Of a DNA stretch of 64,000 bases, positions 26,141-36,352 are shown one piece after another; position 1 is the stretch's first letter; each line of letters starts with the position of its first letter. The notes beneath the pieces are model-generated. The model had not been told where the DNA came from. It did not search any database and saw only the letters and a list, made by a program, of their open reading frames with translations. This DNA comes from Leadbettera azotonutricia ZAS-9. GTDB taxonomy: Bacteria > Spirochaetota > Spirochaetia > Treponematales > Breznakiellaceae. The stretch is from the NCBI RefSeq assembly GCF_000214355.1, contig NC_015577.1:2064453-2128452 (forward strand). Reading direction: 5' to 3'. The translations under genes and the position numbers were made by a program.

Positions 26141-28309
26141 CTATTGCATCATCTTATTATAATGTCCCTCATAACCACTCTCAACAAATACAAGTCTAAA
26201 TGCATCTTTAAAAGTATTATAATCAAATTCCTTGATGTCAAAGATATTTTCCCCTAACGAATGCGATTCTTTATTTATATATCGATAAAAAGCTTGGTAT
26301 TTAACATCTTGTAAACTTTGTTTCTGAAACACATTGGCCAATTCCATTTTCTCAATAAAATTAAAAAAATACTCAATGATGTTGCGCATGCAATTTGCAA
26401 TTAATGCGGGTGAATAATTTATATCTTTTATAACATCCCAGTAACTATGGTAGTCATTTTGAATCTCATGATAATGCATAGACTTTATCTCAGCACCATT
26501 ACTAGTCTTTATCAGTCTATATAAAGCCATATACTGTTTTCGATCCTCTTGTTTGGTAAAAGTCAATTCATAAAAAAAGTATAAACTATGTGTTAAGATA
26601 ATAACTTGGTCATACTGACTTTTTGGATTAGTAAAATTATTCTTTATAAGTAGACCGATGTTGAATACATAAATATGAGAAAGGGAAGATATAGGATCAT
26701 CAATGACAATAATTTTACCTGTATTCGTATCCGAGGCAGATTTCTTACCTTTGCAGAGTTCAATAAAATAAAGAAAACTTATTATCATTTTCTCACCCTC
26801 ACTGAGCGTCTTAAATGTATCACCTTTTTCATTGATTCTTGTAATCTTGTATAAAACATCTGTGTGTTTTTCAATTTTAAAGGAATCAATACCTAAATCA
26901 ATAAGTTCATCACTGATAACACGCACTGCTTCATCAATATTGACAGTTTTTTTCTGCTGTTCAGTAATATATTGTTTCTTTTTTGATAATTCGGTACTAA
27001 TGGTCGATAATTTCTCCTTTATTTTCCCCACTTTTATTTCACTTTGGCTCTTTTCATTAAGAAAATTTGAAATGGTCTGATCATATTCCCAACGCATGAT
27101 TTCCCAAAATATTATTTTAATTTTATTTAACGAAGACTCTTTATTGTCAAGTCTTGCATTGTGTTCAGTAATTTCTTTATTCACGTTTTTTATAAGATCA
27201 TTAAAATCATTTACAACAGTAGTCGAGTCGATGAAAAATATTTTTTGGCTAGGCGATTTAATTTTATCTTCAATAGCTCTTTTGTTTTGCGAAACGCATT
27301 GCAATACAGATTTATATCGGTTTTCAAAATCATCTTTTTTACCAATGATGAAAGGGTTTGATATAAATATTTCTTCCGATGGAATAGCGTTCATGCTATT
27401 AGTATAAATAGATGACAGTCGCTTTATTTCCTCAATATCAAGTGTATATGTGCCATCAAAATAATTTTTTATTTTGTTAGCTAAAATAGAATTGACTGTC
27501 GTTTCTTGACAAAAAGGACAAGGAATGGTTTTATCTCCGATTTCAGAAGGCAAATAATCCAATCCCGCTTTCACCCAATCAGAATTTCCCAACTTTGTTA
27601 TCAATTCGGAAATAGTACTATTTTCGTTACCAACAATCGATTTTTGAAATATCGAATTAGTTTCAATCTCAGTTCCATCAAAATTTATCAGTGGTAATTC
27701 GTTGTATTTTTGCGCAGCGTTCCCTTTTAGAGATTCGACATCTTCTTTTAATTTGGCAATCGTCATTATTGGCTGAGATACTGGTTTTGACACTTGTAGT
27801 ATATGGGTGAAAAGAGATTCTTTTTTGCCCTGCAATCCTGTTAGGCAATATTCTAAAACACGATCCCCACCAGTGTATTTTTGTTTTATATTCCATACTG
27901 TATTTTCCGCTTCTTGTTTTTTACGCGATATTTCCAAATTAGTTTCTTCGAGGATATTATTTTGGTTTTTCTGTTCATCATCCAAGTTATGTATTTCTTT
28001 TTCGGTTTTTAAAATAGTTTCTTCAGCAACTTTGTTTTCTTTCGACAAGGTAAAAATACCCTTTAAAGTATCACTTTCATAAAAATATTCACTGATAAAA
28101 CGCTGATTATAGACAAGAATATCCTCATTGGCTAATCCTTCAATAGCACAATATTCATAATTTGGGTCATTCCTATCATAGAGATAGTTTGAAAGAGTGC
28201 TTTTCCCTGTTCCATTTAAACCATAAATAAGATTAACCTTTTTATTAGTAATAAGAGCAGTGCTGTCTTTATAACAAGCAACATTATTCATAGTTATTTT
28301 CGTTATCAT
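26141..28309 (-). CDS. RloC/PrrC-like AAA_13 ATPase, putative anticodon nuclease
   Basis: A 722-residue protein. Walker A is YGLNGTGKSTL (about residues 29-39), the ABC signature is LSEGEKMIIS, and Walker B is KIIVIDDPISSLSH. Coiled-coil arms in the middle carry a zinc-hook-like CPFC (residues 264-267), as in RloC. Near the C-terminus Arg642 and Glu646 (RNIIE) are followed by His683 (NKESHS), matching the spacing of the Arg-x3-Glu...His triad of PrrC-family tRNA nucleases. PrrC and RloC cut tRNA anticodons when a linked restriction system is disturbed. The gene overlaps the methyltransferase by ATGA and ends the operon. Confidence 0.8.
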   Translation of the reverse strand: MITKITMNNVACYKDSTALITNKKVNLIYGLNGTGKSTLSNYLYDRNDPNYEYCAIEGLANEDILVYNQRFISEYFYESDTLKGIFTLSKENKVAEETILKTEKEIHNLDDEQKNQNNILEETNLEISRKKQEAENTVWNIKQKYTGGDRVLEYCLTGLQGKKESLFTHILQVSKPVSQPIMTIAKLKEDVESLKGNAAQKYNELPLINFDGTEIETNSIFQKSIVGNENSTISELITKLGNSDWVKAGLDYLPSEIGDKTIPCPFCQETTVNSILANKIKNYFDGTYTLDIEEIKRLSSIYTNSMNAIPSEEIFISNPFIIGKKDDFENRYKSVLQCVSQNKRAIEDKIKSPSQKIFFIDSTTVVNDFNDLIKNVNKEITEHNARLDNKESSLNKIKIIFWEIMRWEYDQTISNFLNEKSQSEIKVGKIKEKLSTISTELSKKKQYITEQQKKTVNIDEAVRVISDELIDLGIDSFKIEKHTDVLYKITRINEKGDTFKTLSEGEKMIISFLYFIELCKGKKSASDTNTGKIIVIDDPISSLSHIYVFNIGLLIKNNFTNPKSQYDQVIILTHSLYFFYELTFTKQEDRKQYMALYRLIKTSNGAEIKSMHYHEIQNDYHSYWDVIKDINYSPALIANCMRNIIEYFFNFIEKMELANVFQKQSLQDVKYQAFYRYINKESHSLGENIFDIKEFDYNTFKDAFRLVFVESGYEGHYNKMMQ

Positions 28310-31300
28310 ACCTTACCTTCCACTACCTTAACCTCTTCTTCCGTCAACCCATACAACTTATATACAATCTTATCAATCTGCGTCTCAATCTGCGTAGTAT
28401 CTGCTGTTGGATTGGCGGCTTTGGCGACAAGTATTTTGCTAACAAGCTCAATAAATTGTCTTTGTTCTGTTGGAATTCGTATCGGTAGTTGTTCAATTTC
28501 ATACCCGCCGACATGATTATTCGTGCTAGTTTTGCGAAAATACCAATCTAATAATTTGCTGTTTAATAAAGAAAGAAAAAATAAGTTATTCTCAGGGTTT
28601 TTTAATCGAACCTTATTGGCGGTATGTCCAAAGAGAAATGGTTCCCCTGTATTTGTCAGTGCAAAATGCAATCGCCACTTATCAACTGTTCCTGTAACTT
28701 CTTGGCAAACCAAGAAAGTATCGTTTTGGTTTGCTGTTACAAGTTCCGTCTTATAATTTGGTTTGATAAATTCATCAGTATCATAGTTAATATAATATTT
28801 GGAAATATTCCTACCTCTAAGTAGTTTTATTCTTGTTTTTGAATTAATAATATATGCCTTTGAAGTAGTTAAATTTATATCACCTTGGCTTATCGATTGT
28901 ATTATATCTCTAAATCGTATAGAGATATTATTTATTTTTCTTATAATATCAAATTCGCCATTTTTTACTAACGGAATATTAAACGAATCAGGATAAATAC
29001 ATCTTATTGATTCTTGGACCATTTTCTCAAATGACAAGCTTTTTAAAGTCGTTGTATCATTGTTAATTGAGATACTAAATATATATCCAGATTCAGGGAT
29101 TGATTTTGTAACCACAGATATACAAGTACCCTGCAATACAGATTGAAAAACTTGACCGAGATGTGATGGTGCAATTTTTGGAAATTCAATTATATATATT
29201 ATTTTACATTGAGTTAACAATAGTTCTCGTGTGTATTGGGAACTTAAATCACAAAGTAAACTACTCTGTGTTATCAAACATTGACAACCATTATCTTTAG
29301 AAAAATTATATGCCGCTTCAATAAAAACTTTATATAAGTTTTGTTTGCCCTTGTCTTTACCTTCGGAGAAGGGGAATGTGTCTTTAGATACACTTCCTTT
29401 AGGAATTTGCTTATACGGCGGATTCCCAATCACCACATCAAACCCATCTTTTATGCCAAACATAATTTCACTGTCAAAAAAAGGTGAAGCATAGCAAACA
29501 CTAAAAGGATTCCATGCATTAACCTTTTCTATTTCATCGGACGCCATATTGTTGTTCTTTAGCAGAGTAATCAGTTCCAGTTTTTTGGCTTCAAAGCTAT
29601 TTTTTATATTCTCTTTTTCTTTTGGCGTTTTTGCCTGTGTGAACGGCGTAAAAACAGAAGTGAGTTCCTTACATTTTGCAAACAATTCTTCATTAAATAA
29701 ATCAGCGCCTTTTAAGTTAAGCCCAATCAGAGTATTTGCCGTAACAAATTTAGTTTCCAAATTCGGTAGCACTTCAAAATCTTCAAGCTTGACAGGTATT
29801 TCATAATCAACAAGTAGAGAAATGAAAAAACGGAGTTTAGTTATTTCTATCGCAATATTTTGAATATCAATCCCATAAATGCAACTGGTAATTATGTCCA
29901 ATTTGTTTTTGTAAGTTGTTTTATGTTCCTGCAATTTTTCTATTGTTCGAACCATTAGGTTAAACATTCCCATGGGAAACGCACCAGAACCACACGCAGG
30001 ATCAAGGATTTTGAGATCAGTAATGGCAGATATTATTTTGTTTTTTTGTGGGAAATCAAGTTTATCTTCGTGTTCGTCAATAAGTTTATTAATACTATCT
30101 GTCAAATTGGGGAAACGATTTTTCAAACTTTCTTTTAGACTTTCTTTACACATATAATCTACAATTTCACGCGGAGTATAAAAACTGCCTGTATTCTTGC
30201 GGTCGTTGGCAATTTGCTTTGTTTCGGGATTATATGCGCCAATCAGATTTTCAAATACAGTCCCCAAAAGTTCAGGGTCAAGTGCGACCACAATATCATG
30301 CGGTGTATTTTCCTCAATAGTAAATGCATAATCAGTAAAAAGGTCTATGAGTTGAAATATTACACTATCGCTCAATTTTACTCGCTCTTTTGGATTATCA
30401 CTAAAGCCATCAATAATGTAATTCTGTTCTATGTTTTTTTTGTTGCTAATGATATCGAGTCCCGAAAATTTATAATCGTGGCAAGTAAATAAGCCGCCGT
30501 TTACAAAAGGAATATTTCTGGTTTTTTCAATAAATTCATCAGCCTTACCATCCTTAAAAAAATCTTTAAATCTAAATACGTCAGAAATACCATAGTCATT
30601 CTTTTGGGGGTCATAATGATTAGCATTATCTTGTTTTCTAAAACGCCGTTCATTAATTTTTTTATTCAAAACTGCAAAAAACAAATTTTGCAAAACGGCG
30701 TTATAATAAACATTTTCATGCTTTAGAAATTTTGCATTAAATTCTCTGGTAAAAAAACCACTTTCGATTAAACCTTTTTCTTTCATAAACCAAATAAACA
30801 TAAGCCGTATTATAATGCGTATCACCGCCTGTGGCTTAAGTTCATCGTCAATCTTTTTGTCAAGAATCTTGCTTGCCATAGATAAATCAATTTTAATATC
30901 GTTTAAAGCAATGTCATACCATGAAGCCAGCTTATTGTAGAATTCCTTATTAAGAACCTCAACAGAGAAACGGCTTTTTAAGTCCGAATCATCTTTAACT
31001 CGTCCCTTCTCTATCAAATACTGCTGTGGGGTCTTTACTTTTGCATCGCGCCCTAAAATAAAAGAATATCGCCGAGGATTGGAATAATCCCGTTTAACCT
31101 CGCCTTTATCATTTACCACGGGAGTAAATTCAACTAAAGAGAAACGATAGAAATCGTCATTGTTCTGGGGAACAAATAGAACCAAAGCTCTGGCGTGTGA
31201 AGTATAATGATAAACAACGCGAAAAGCATCTTTGCTCAAACCTACACGAGCATCATTTGTTGACTTATGTTTAATTTCAAATGCCGTTAATCCTAATGAG

Positions 31301-31452
31301 GCGGACTCACCTAGTTTTGTAACAGCTTGGGTATATTCAAGTTTTTCAGTAAAAGATACATCTTTTTCATCAACAGTAAAATCATCAGGTAAAAATGAAT
31401 CTTCGAGGAAAGACAGCCATGCCTTGCGATTATACTTTTCTTTAAAATCCAT
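28306..31452 (-). CDS. Eco57I-type restriction-modification methyltransferase
   Basis: A 1048-residue protein. Motif I is LDPACGSGAF (from residue 484) and the catalytic motif IV is NPPY (677-680), typical of N6-adenine methyltransferases. PTGSFYTPREIV-like GSFYTPREIVDYM precedes motif I. The C-terminal third is a target-recognition region (IEQLPIRIPTEQ). The N-terminal 200 residues contain LTAFEIKHK, a possible half of a nuclease motif, but the full motif is not evident. The gene is joined to the helicase gene by TAATG and to the ATPase by ATGA, so all three are co-translated. Confidence 0.88.
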   Translation of the reverse strand: MDFKEKYNRKAWLSFLEDSFLPDDFTVDEKDVSFTEKLEYTQAVTKLGESASLGLTAFEIKHKSTNDARVGLSKDAFRVVYHYTSHARALVLFVPQNNDDFYRFSLVEFTPVVNDKGEVKRDYSNPRRYSFILGRDAKVKTPQQYLIEKGRVKDDSDLKSRFSVEVLNKEFYNKLASWYDIALNDIKIDLSMASKILDKKIDDELKPQAVIRIIIRLMFIWFMKEKGLIESGFFTREFNAKFLKHENVYYNAVLQNLFFAVLNKKINERRFRKQDNANHYDPQKNDYGISDVFRFKDFFKDGKADEFIEKTRNIPFVNGGLFTCHDYKFSGLDIISNKKNIEQNYIIDGFSDNPKERVKLSDSVIFQLIDLFTDYAFTIEENTPHDIVVALDPELLGTVFENLIGAYNPETKQIANDRKNTGSFYTPREIVDYMCKESLKESLKNRFPNLTDSINKLIDEHEDKLDFPQKNKIISAITDLKILDPACGSGAFPMGMFNLMVRTIEKLQEHKTTYKNKLDIITSCIYGIDIQNIAIEITKLRFFISLLVDYEIPVKLEDFEVLPNLETKFVTANTLIGLNLKGADLFNEELFAKCKELTSVFTPFTQAKTPKEKENIKNSFEAKKLELITLLKNNNMASDEIEKVNAWNPFSVCYASPFFDSEIMFGIKDGFDVVIGNPPYKQIPKGSVSKDTFPFSEGKDKGKQNLYKVFIEAAYNFSKDNGCQCLITQSSLLCDLSSQYTRELLLTQCKIIYIIEFPKIAPSHLGQVFQSVLQGTCISVVTKSIPESGYIFSISINNDTTTLKSLSFEKMVQESIRCIYPDSFNIPLVKNGEFDIIRKINNISIRFRDIIQSISQGDINLTTSKAYIINSKTRIKLLRGRNISKYYINYDTDEFIKPNYKTELVTANQNDTFLVCQEVTGTVDKWRLHFALTNTGEPFLFGHTANKVRLKNPENNLFFLSLLNSKLLDWYFRKTSTNNHVGGYEIEQLPIRIPTEQRQFIELVSKILVAKAANPTADTTQIETQIDKIVYKLYGLTEEEVKVVEGKV

Positions 31453-34400
31453 TATAGTAATTCCTCGCTTAAAATAATGCTTTCCTTGCCTTCGTCAATA
31501 TCACAGGCCATTTTAATAACCCTGTCCAGAAAGTCCTGGTCTATCTCCTGTGGCAACGTATTGAATTCAGCAGGTTTTAGTTGGCGGATAAATTGCATTG
31601 AGAGGCCTGAAAGGGCGCCAATTTCTGTAACATATTGTAGGTCCTTTATGTAATCACTATTTAAAGTGCCACTTTGGGCAATGGCGTTTATTTTATCCAG
31701 AACTTCACGTTTTTGTTTATCGGTCTTTTCGGTAACAGTAGTCTTGAAAAGTCCTTGCTTTATGATCTGATAAATAGCATCAAAGCTTTCCGAGACCGGC
31801 TTTGCCTGTTCAATAATATCTGCTTCAAGTAATTTAAAGGCATCTTCTTCTGCAAGAATTTCAGAATCCAGTAAATCCCTGGACATTTTGAAAACACAAG
31901 TGTCTTTTTTCCGGCCAAACATCAAAACACCTCTGCGGCCTTTATCGGCTGTTCTCCCTACACGGGAACGATGGGGAATGGTTAAGGCGGTTTCGTGCTC
32001 TTTTGTGCCTTTGGCTTCTTCTAATAATCGCTTGTATTTTGTTTCCCAGCTTTCAACTTCGCTTGCATTAACCATTTTCCTGTATTGGTCAGCAAAGAAA
32101 GAGCGGAGCTCTATATCGCCAGTAAGGACTTTAGTATCTTCGCCGATTATGGCGTTAATCATCGCCATTTTGAGGGTCGAGATTTCCTTGGTGCGGGTTT
32201 CACTTTCGCCAATGCTTGTGGGGAAATAGTTATAGATATAAAGGCGATCAAATACTTTTTTGTTGATACGGTTAATTCGGCCTACACGCTGAATTACACG
32301 GGTGGGATTATAGGGAATATCATAATTGAATACGGTTCCTGCGCGGTGCAGGTTATAGCCTTCTGAAATAGCGTCAGTAGCGACAAGAATATCATAATCA
32401 TTATCCTGGTTTTTCTTTCCTGCGTCAAAGTTACGTTCGATAATGGCCTTGTTTGTTTTATTCGATTCTTTTGATGTATATTTAAATACGCGCAAAGCGC
32501 TTCCTTTTAGTTTTTCATAAAGATCATCTATGGTATCAGCGTAGGAACTGAAAACGATAATTTTGCGTTGTGGATCGTTTTTAATCTGGGATGATATAAT
32601 TTCAGCAAAATGGTCACGCTTTGGGTCGGCCAAGTTTATGCCTTTTCCAAACCAGCTTTGCTGAATTTGTTCCAGTATTTGAATATCACCCTTTATATCA
32701 TTTACAAAGGCATCATCAAAATAGTCTGTTTCAAGTTCAAACAAGCCCTTTGCTTCGAGTTTGCTTAATTCAACTTCAAAGGTTGAATCGGCAATTTCCT
32801 CAGCAAAAAGGTCATCGGTACTGGCATTCTCTTTATAAATCTCTTCTATGTCGGGCAAGTATCCTCTTTTAAAGATAGGCACTTTACCACGCTTTTCTAT
32901 CCAGTTTAAAATATTACGAGACGTAGAAATCATCCTGCCCAAGGATATTTCAAAGGCTTTTCTGGAGCTTTCAAACCGCTGGACAAGCATTCGCCGCATG
33001 AATTTTGAAAGGTTACTTTGGGTTCCGATAAACAGGTTATATTCAATCCCTGCTTCTTCAACTCTTTTCTGGAGCCTTTCTTCAAACTCCGGTTTTACAT
33101 AGGTTACTGCGTTATAGCGGGCGGCTTGATAGTGTGGCCGCATAGCGTCTGCTTCGATAGACAAGTCAGGTGAAATTTGCTGCAAGGTATCAAGGTATAA
33201 ATCTTTTATATCGCCCAAATCATATTCGAGAGCTTCGGGGTCGCCGGTTTCGGCAAAGCCTATTTTTTGCTTTTCGAGGTCTTCCTTATATGAGGGAATT
33301 CCCAGTAAATCGAGCCGGGAACGGCGAATTACCAGAGGGGAAATGATACGGCGGATCTGACCTGCGATTTTATCTACTTCATTTTTTAGCGTTATTTCAT
33401 CAATTGTTTTTTTACGCTGTTGCTTTCGTATATCATTGTATTGGTTAATCAGCTCATTAAAGCGGAATCCAAGGTTATCAACGGATTTTAATGTTGATTT
33501 AAGGGGTAACTGGAACAATTTAACCATCGAATAAATATCAGAGGGACGGTTATTAAATGGGGTTGCGGTTAAAAGCATTACCTTATTACCACGGCAAAGG
33601 TTGTGTAAATTATTATAATCGGAGGTAAGCTCATTACGGTATTTATGGGCTTCGTCAATGATAATGAGCCAAGGCTTGCCAAAGGTTGATTTTTCCTTGA
33701 AGTATTCGAGGGCTGCCTCGGTTTTACCGGATGAATAAACCACTGCGTGATAGTTAAAATCGGCTGCATAATCTACCCATTGGGGTACCAGATGCGGGGG
33801 AGCCACGATGATAATCCGCAAGCCTAAATTATGGGCAACGGCTGAACCGATGATACTTTTCCCCAAACCAACAACATCGCTGATTATAACGCCATTATGG
33901 GTTTCTATTGTCGCAAGGGCTAATTTAATGGCGTCTGTTTGGTACTTAAGATCATAGAAATAATCATTAATATCATGGGCGGTCTTGAAATCTTTGTCAT
34001 AGTTGACCGAAAAATACTCATCCAATACCCGGAGAAAAAAGCAGTATGGTTTATAGAGTTTTTCGTACCAGATTTTTTCGATTACCGCATTTTCAAATTC
34101 GGCCAGATTGTCTTTGTCGGCAAGGATGACGGCGCTTTCCCATAGCTCATCAAATATTTTTTTCCCTTCTTCGTAATCGGACTTATCCCGGAGAATGGCG
34201 TTTAATTCCAGGCGGCCTTTAAGTCCCTGAAACGTGAGGTTGCTTGAACCGGTGATAAGGGATCCCGGATAGGAATCGCCTTCGTTATTTTCTGGCGCGT
34301 TTTCAAACAGGTACATCTTTGCATGATTGCTTTCTTTGGTCTTGCGGATTTCCAAGGTTCCTTCTTTTATTTTGGTCAAAAAGAGGGTAAACGCTTCCTG

Positions 34401-34718
34401 GGCTTTTTCACTGTCAAAGTAGTCCGTTTCATTGAAAAGATCGGCTAGGGATTCATAAAAGGTAGCTTTAAGAGCGCCCCGAGTTTGCTTCTCTGTTGTG
34501 TGATAATCAACCTCGCGGACACGGTTTATCATGTCCTGTTCGATTTCAAGGCCAACAAGAACCCGGAGATGCTTGTCTTTAAGCCCCTGGTAAATCTCGG
34601 CAAAACCGGAAAAATAGAAATAGCCGACCAGAAATGAGGCGTTTTGAGCTTTGGGCAGTATACTCTGGATGATTTCGGAGAGGAATTTGCCGTTCTGATT
34701 GGTGATGAAGCTACCCAC
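31452..34718 (-). CDS. PLD-like nuclease fused to SNF2-family helicase
   Basis: A 1088-residue protein. The N-terminus is a phospholipase D-like domain with His132-x-Lys134 (NHAKMYLFE) and GSSNLT (157-162), a single HKD half that would need to dimerise. Then an SF2/SNF2 helicase: DVVGLGKSIIG (Walker A, Lys288), IIIDEAHKYRN (355-358), LLTATPFNN, and DILVATDAISEGYNLH and QRVGRINRINKK in the second RecA lobe. Such PLD-helicases translocate and cut in several defence systems, including Mokosh-like ones. It is the first gene of the three-gene operon, and an IS element lies 45 bases upstream of its start. Confidence 0.88.
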   Translation of the reverse strand: MGSFITNQNGKFLSEIIQSILPKAQNASFLVGYFYFSGFAEIYQGLKDKHLRVLVGLEIEQDMINRVREVDYHTTEKQTRGALKATFYESLADLFNETDYFDSEKAQEAFTLFLTKIKEGTLEIRKTKESNHAKMYLFENAPENNEGDSYPGSLITGSSNLTFQGLKGRLELNAILRDKSDYEEGKKIFDELWESAVILADKDNLAEFENAVIEKIWYEKLYKPYCFFLRVLDEYFSVNYDKDFKTAHDINDYFYDLKYQTDAIKLALATIETHNGVIISDVVGLGKSIIGSAVAHNLGLRIIIVAPPHLVPQWVDYAADFNYHAVVYSSGKTEAALEYFKEKSTFGKPWLIIIDEAHKYRNELTSDYNNLHNLCRGNKVMLLTATPFNNRPSDIYSMVKLFQLPLKSTLKSVDNLGFRFNELINQYNDIRKQQRKKTIDEITLKNEVDKIAGQIRRIISPLVIRRSRLDLLGIPSYKEDLEKQKIGFAETGDPEALEYDLGDIKDLYLDTLQQISPDLSIEADAMRPHYQAARYNAVTYVKPEFEERLQKRVEEAGIEYNLFIGTQSNLSKFMRRMLVQRFESSRKAFEISLGRMISTSRNILNWIEKRGKVPIFKRGYLPDIEEIYKENASTDDLFAEEIADSTFEVELSKLEAKGLFELETDYFDDAFVNDIKGDIQILEQIQQSWFGKGINLADPKRDHFAEIISSQIKNDPQRKIIVFSSYADTIDDLYEKLKGSALRVFKYTSKESNKTNKAIIERNFDAGKKNQDNDYDILVATDAISEGYNLHRAGTVFNYDIPYNPTRVIQRVGRINRINKKVFDRLYIYNYFPTSIGESETRTKEISTLKMAMINAIIGEDTKVLTGDIELRSFFADQYRKMVNASEVESWETKYKRLLEEAKGTKEHETALTIPHRSRVGRTADKGRRGVLMFGRKKDTCVFKMSRDLLDSEILAEEDAFKLLEADIIEQAKPVSESFDAIYQIIKQGLFKTTVTEKTDKQKREVLDKINAIAQSGTLNSDYIKDLQYVTEIGALSGLSMQFIRQLKPAEFNTLPQEIDQDFLDRVIKMACDIDEGKESIILSEELL

Positions 34719-34763
34719 GGGTATATTCTACCCTTTTCACCCCTACTTTGCAAGGATACGCGT

Positions 34764-36162
34764 TGCCTCATAAATAATCTAACCCAAAACAGGGAATGCC
34801 TCATAATAAAATTCTAACCCAAATTATGTAGCCTATATCCGGTAACAAGGGTACCGGAGGGCTCAATGGGGTTAACGATGAAAGAGAAACAGGCGCTTGC
34901 CAGAGAAATCAGCAAGCGGTATCGCAAAGCCGGGAAAAAGGGCAAGACCGCTATCCTGGACGAGTTTGTCCAGAACACAGGGTACAACCGGAAATACGCC
35001 CTGCACCTTTTGGCGAATTGGGGGAGAACGGAACTGGTCAGACTGGCCGGAAGGGTTGTTAAGCTCAAGGCCGATGCGTTTAAAAAACGAAAAGCAGGGG
35101 GAGGGCGGAAGCCGGTCTACCAGGCGGCAACGATAAAAGCCCTCAAACTGATTTGGGAGTTCTTTGATTACATGTGCGGGAAAAGGCTTTCCCCCTTCCT
35201 CCGGGAACAGATGCCTTTCCTCAATCCCTGCAAGGAGTTTGGCATCACCAAGGAGGTAAAGGCGCAGCTGCTTGCCATAAGCCCCGCCACCATCGACCGG
35301 AAGCTCAAGCCTGAACGGAAGAAGCTGGAATTAAAAGGACGGAGCGCCACACGGCCCGGCGGCCTCCTCAAGCACCAGATCCCCATCCGTGTCTTTTATG
35401 CCTGGGATGAGAGGAAACCGGGCTTTTTTGAGCTGGATACGGTGGTTCATGACGGCGGAAACGCCTCAGGCGAGTTCTGCTGTACCCTCAATGCCACCGA
35501 TGTCTATTCAGGCTGGGTGGAGCTCCGCGCCCTCCTCAACAAGGCCCATCGCTGGGTTAAAGAGGAGGTGTCTCTCTTCCCCTCCCAGTTTCCCTTCCCC
35601 CTTTTGGGCATCGACAGCGATAACGGCGGGGAGTTCATTAATTACCAGCTCAAGGCATGGTGTGACGAACACCGCGTCCAGTTCACCCGCAGCCGTTCCT
35701 ACCACAAGAACGACAACTGCTTCGTGGAGCAGAAAAACGACATGACCGTCCGCAGGACCGTGGGGTACTATCGCTATGACACCCTCCAGGCCAGAGACGC
35801 CCTGGCCGAGGTCTACCGCCATCTCTGTCCCCTGCTCAACTATTTTTACCCTTCAGAAAAAATAATCGCCAAGGAGCGGATAGGGGCCAGGGTCAAGAAG
35901 GTGTACGACAAACCCAAGTCGCCCTACAGGCGCCTCTTGGAATCCCCTGACCTTCCTGATACATTCAAGGACGAGCTTCGACGCAGGGCTGCCCGTCTCA
36001 ATCCGGTCAAACAGAAACGCCTGGTCAACCATGCACTGATGGCTCTCTTCGAGCTTCAGAGCCAGAAGTCCCTTGCTGCTTCGGCTCTTGAAGATGTTTA
36101 GCCACGGTTAGATTTTTATTGTGAGGCAGCCGTTCCTTTCGGTTAGATTTTATTTTGAGGCA
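34764..36162. mobile_element. insertion sequence with doubled terminal repeats
   Basis: Ends are defined by TGCCTCA at 34764 and its complement TGAGGCA ending at 36162. Each end has two copies of the pattern TGCCTCA, A/T-rich, TCTAACC, about 35 bases apart. One transposase gene fills the interior. The flanking bases give no certain target duplication. It is inserted between the helicase start and the HIRAN gene. Confidence 0.8.
34866..36101 (+). CDS. integrase-core (DDE) transposase, ISNCY-like
   Basis: A 411-residue transposase. The N-terminus has helix-turn-helix character (KTAILDEFVQNTGYNRKYALHLL). The integrase-core region shows ELDTVVHDGG (first Asp), LLGIDSDNGGEF (second Asp) and SYHKNDNCFVEQKN (Glu), so the catalytic triad is present. 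The family is probably ISNCY or IS1202-like; the group assignment is not certain. Base composition is higher in GC than the flanking AT-rich genes, indicating a recent arrival. It appears complete. Confidence 0.85.
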   Translation: MGLTMKEKQALAREISKRYRKAGKKGKTAILDEFVQNTGYNRKYALHLLANWGRTELVRLAGRVVKLKADAFKKRKAGGGRKPVYQAATIKALKLIWEFFDYMCGKRLSPFLREQMPFLNPCKEFGITKEVKAQLLAISPATIDRKLKPERKKLELKGRSATRPGGLLKHQIPIRVFYAWDERKPGFFELDTVVHDGGNASGEFCCTLNATDVYSGWVELRALLNKAHRWVKEEVSLFPSQFPFPLLGIDSDNGGEFINYQLKAWCDEHRVQFTRSRSYHKNDNCFVEQKNDMTVRRTVGYYRYDTLQARDALAEVYRHLCPLLNYFYPSEKIIAKERIGARVKKVYDKPKSPYRRLLESPDLPDTFKDELRRRAARLNPVKQKRLVNHALMALFELQSQKSLAASALEDV

Positions 36163-36352
36163 TTACGGGATAGGATGAGACCTTTATTGAGATGAAAAAA
36201 TTGATGGAATTTGGACAATTTGAGGTAAAAATGACATTATGTGATAATTTGTCATAATAAATGTTTCAACTGCTCTAAATTCCAATGGTTTTTGAGGAGC
36301 TTATGAAAGTTTATTGTCCCACGTGAGCTGATTGACCAGGCGATTACCTGTT

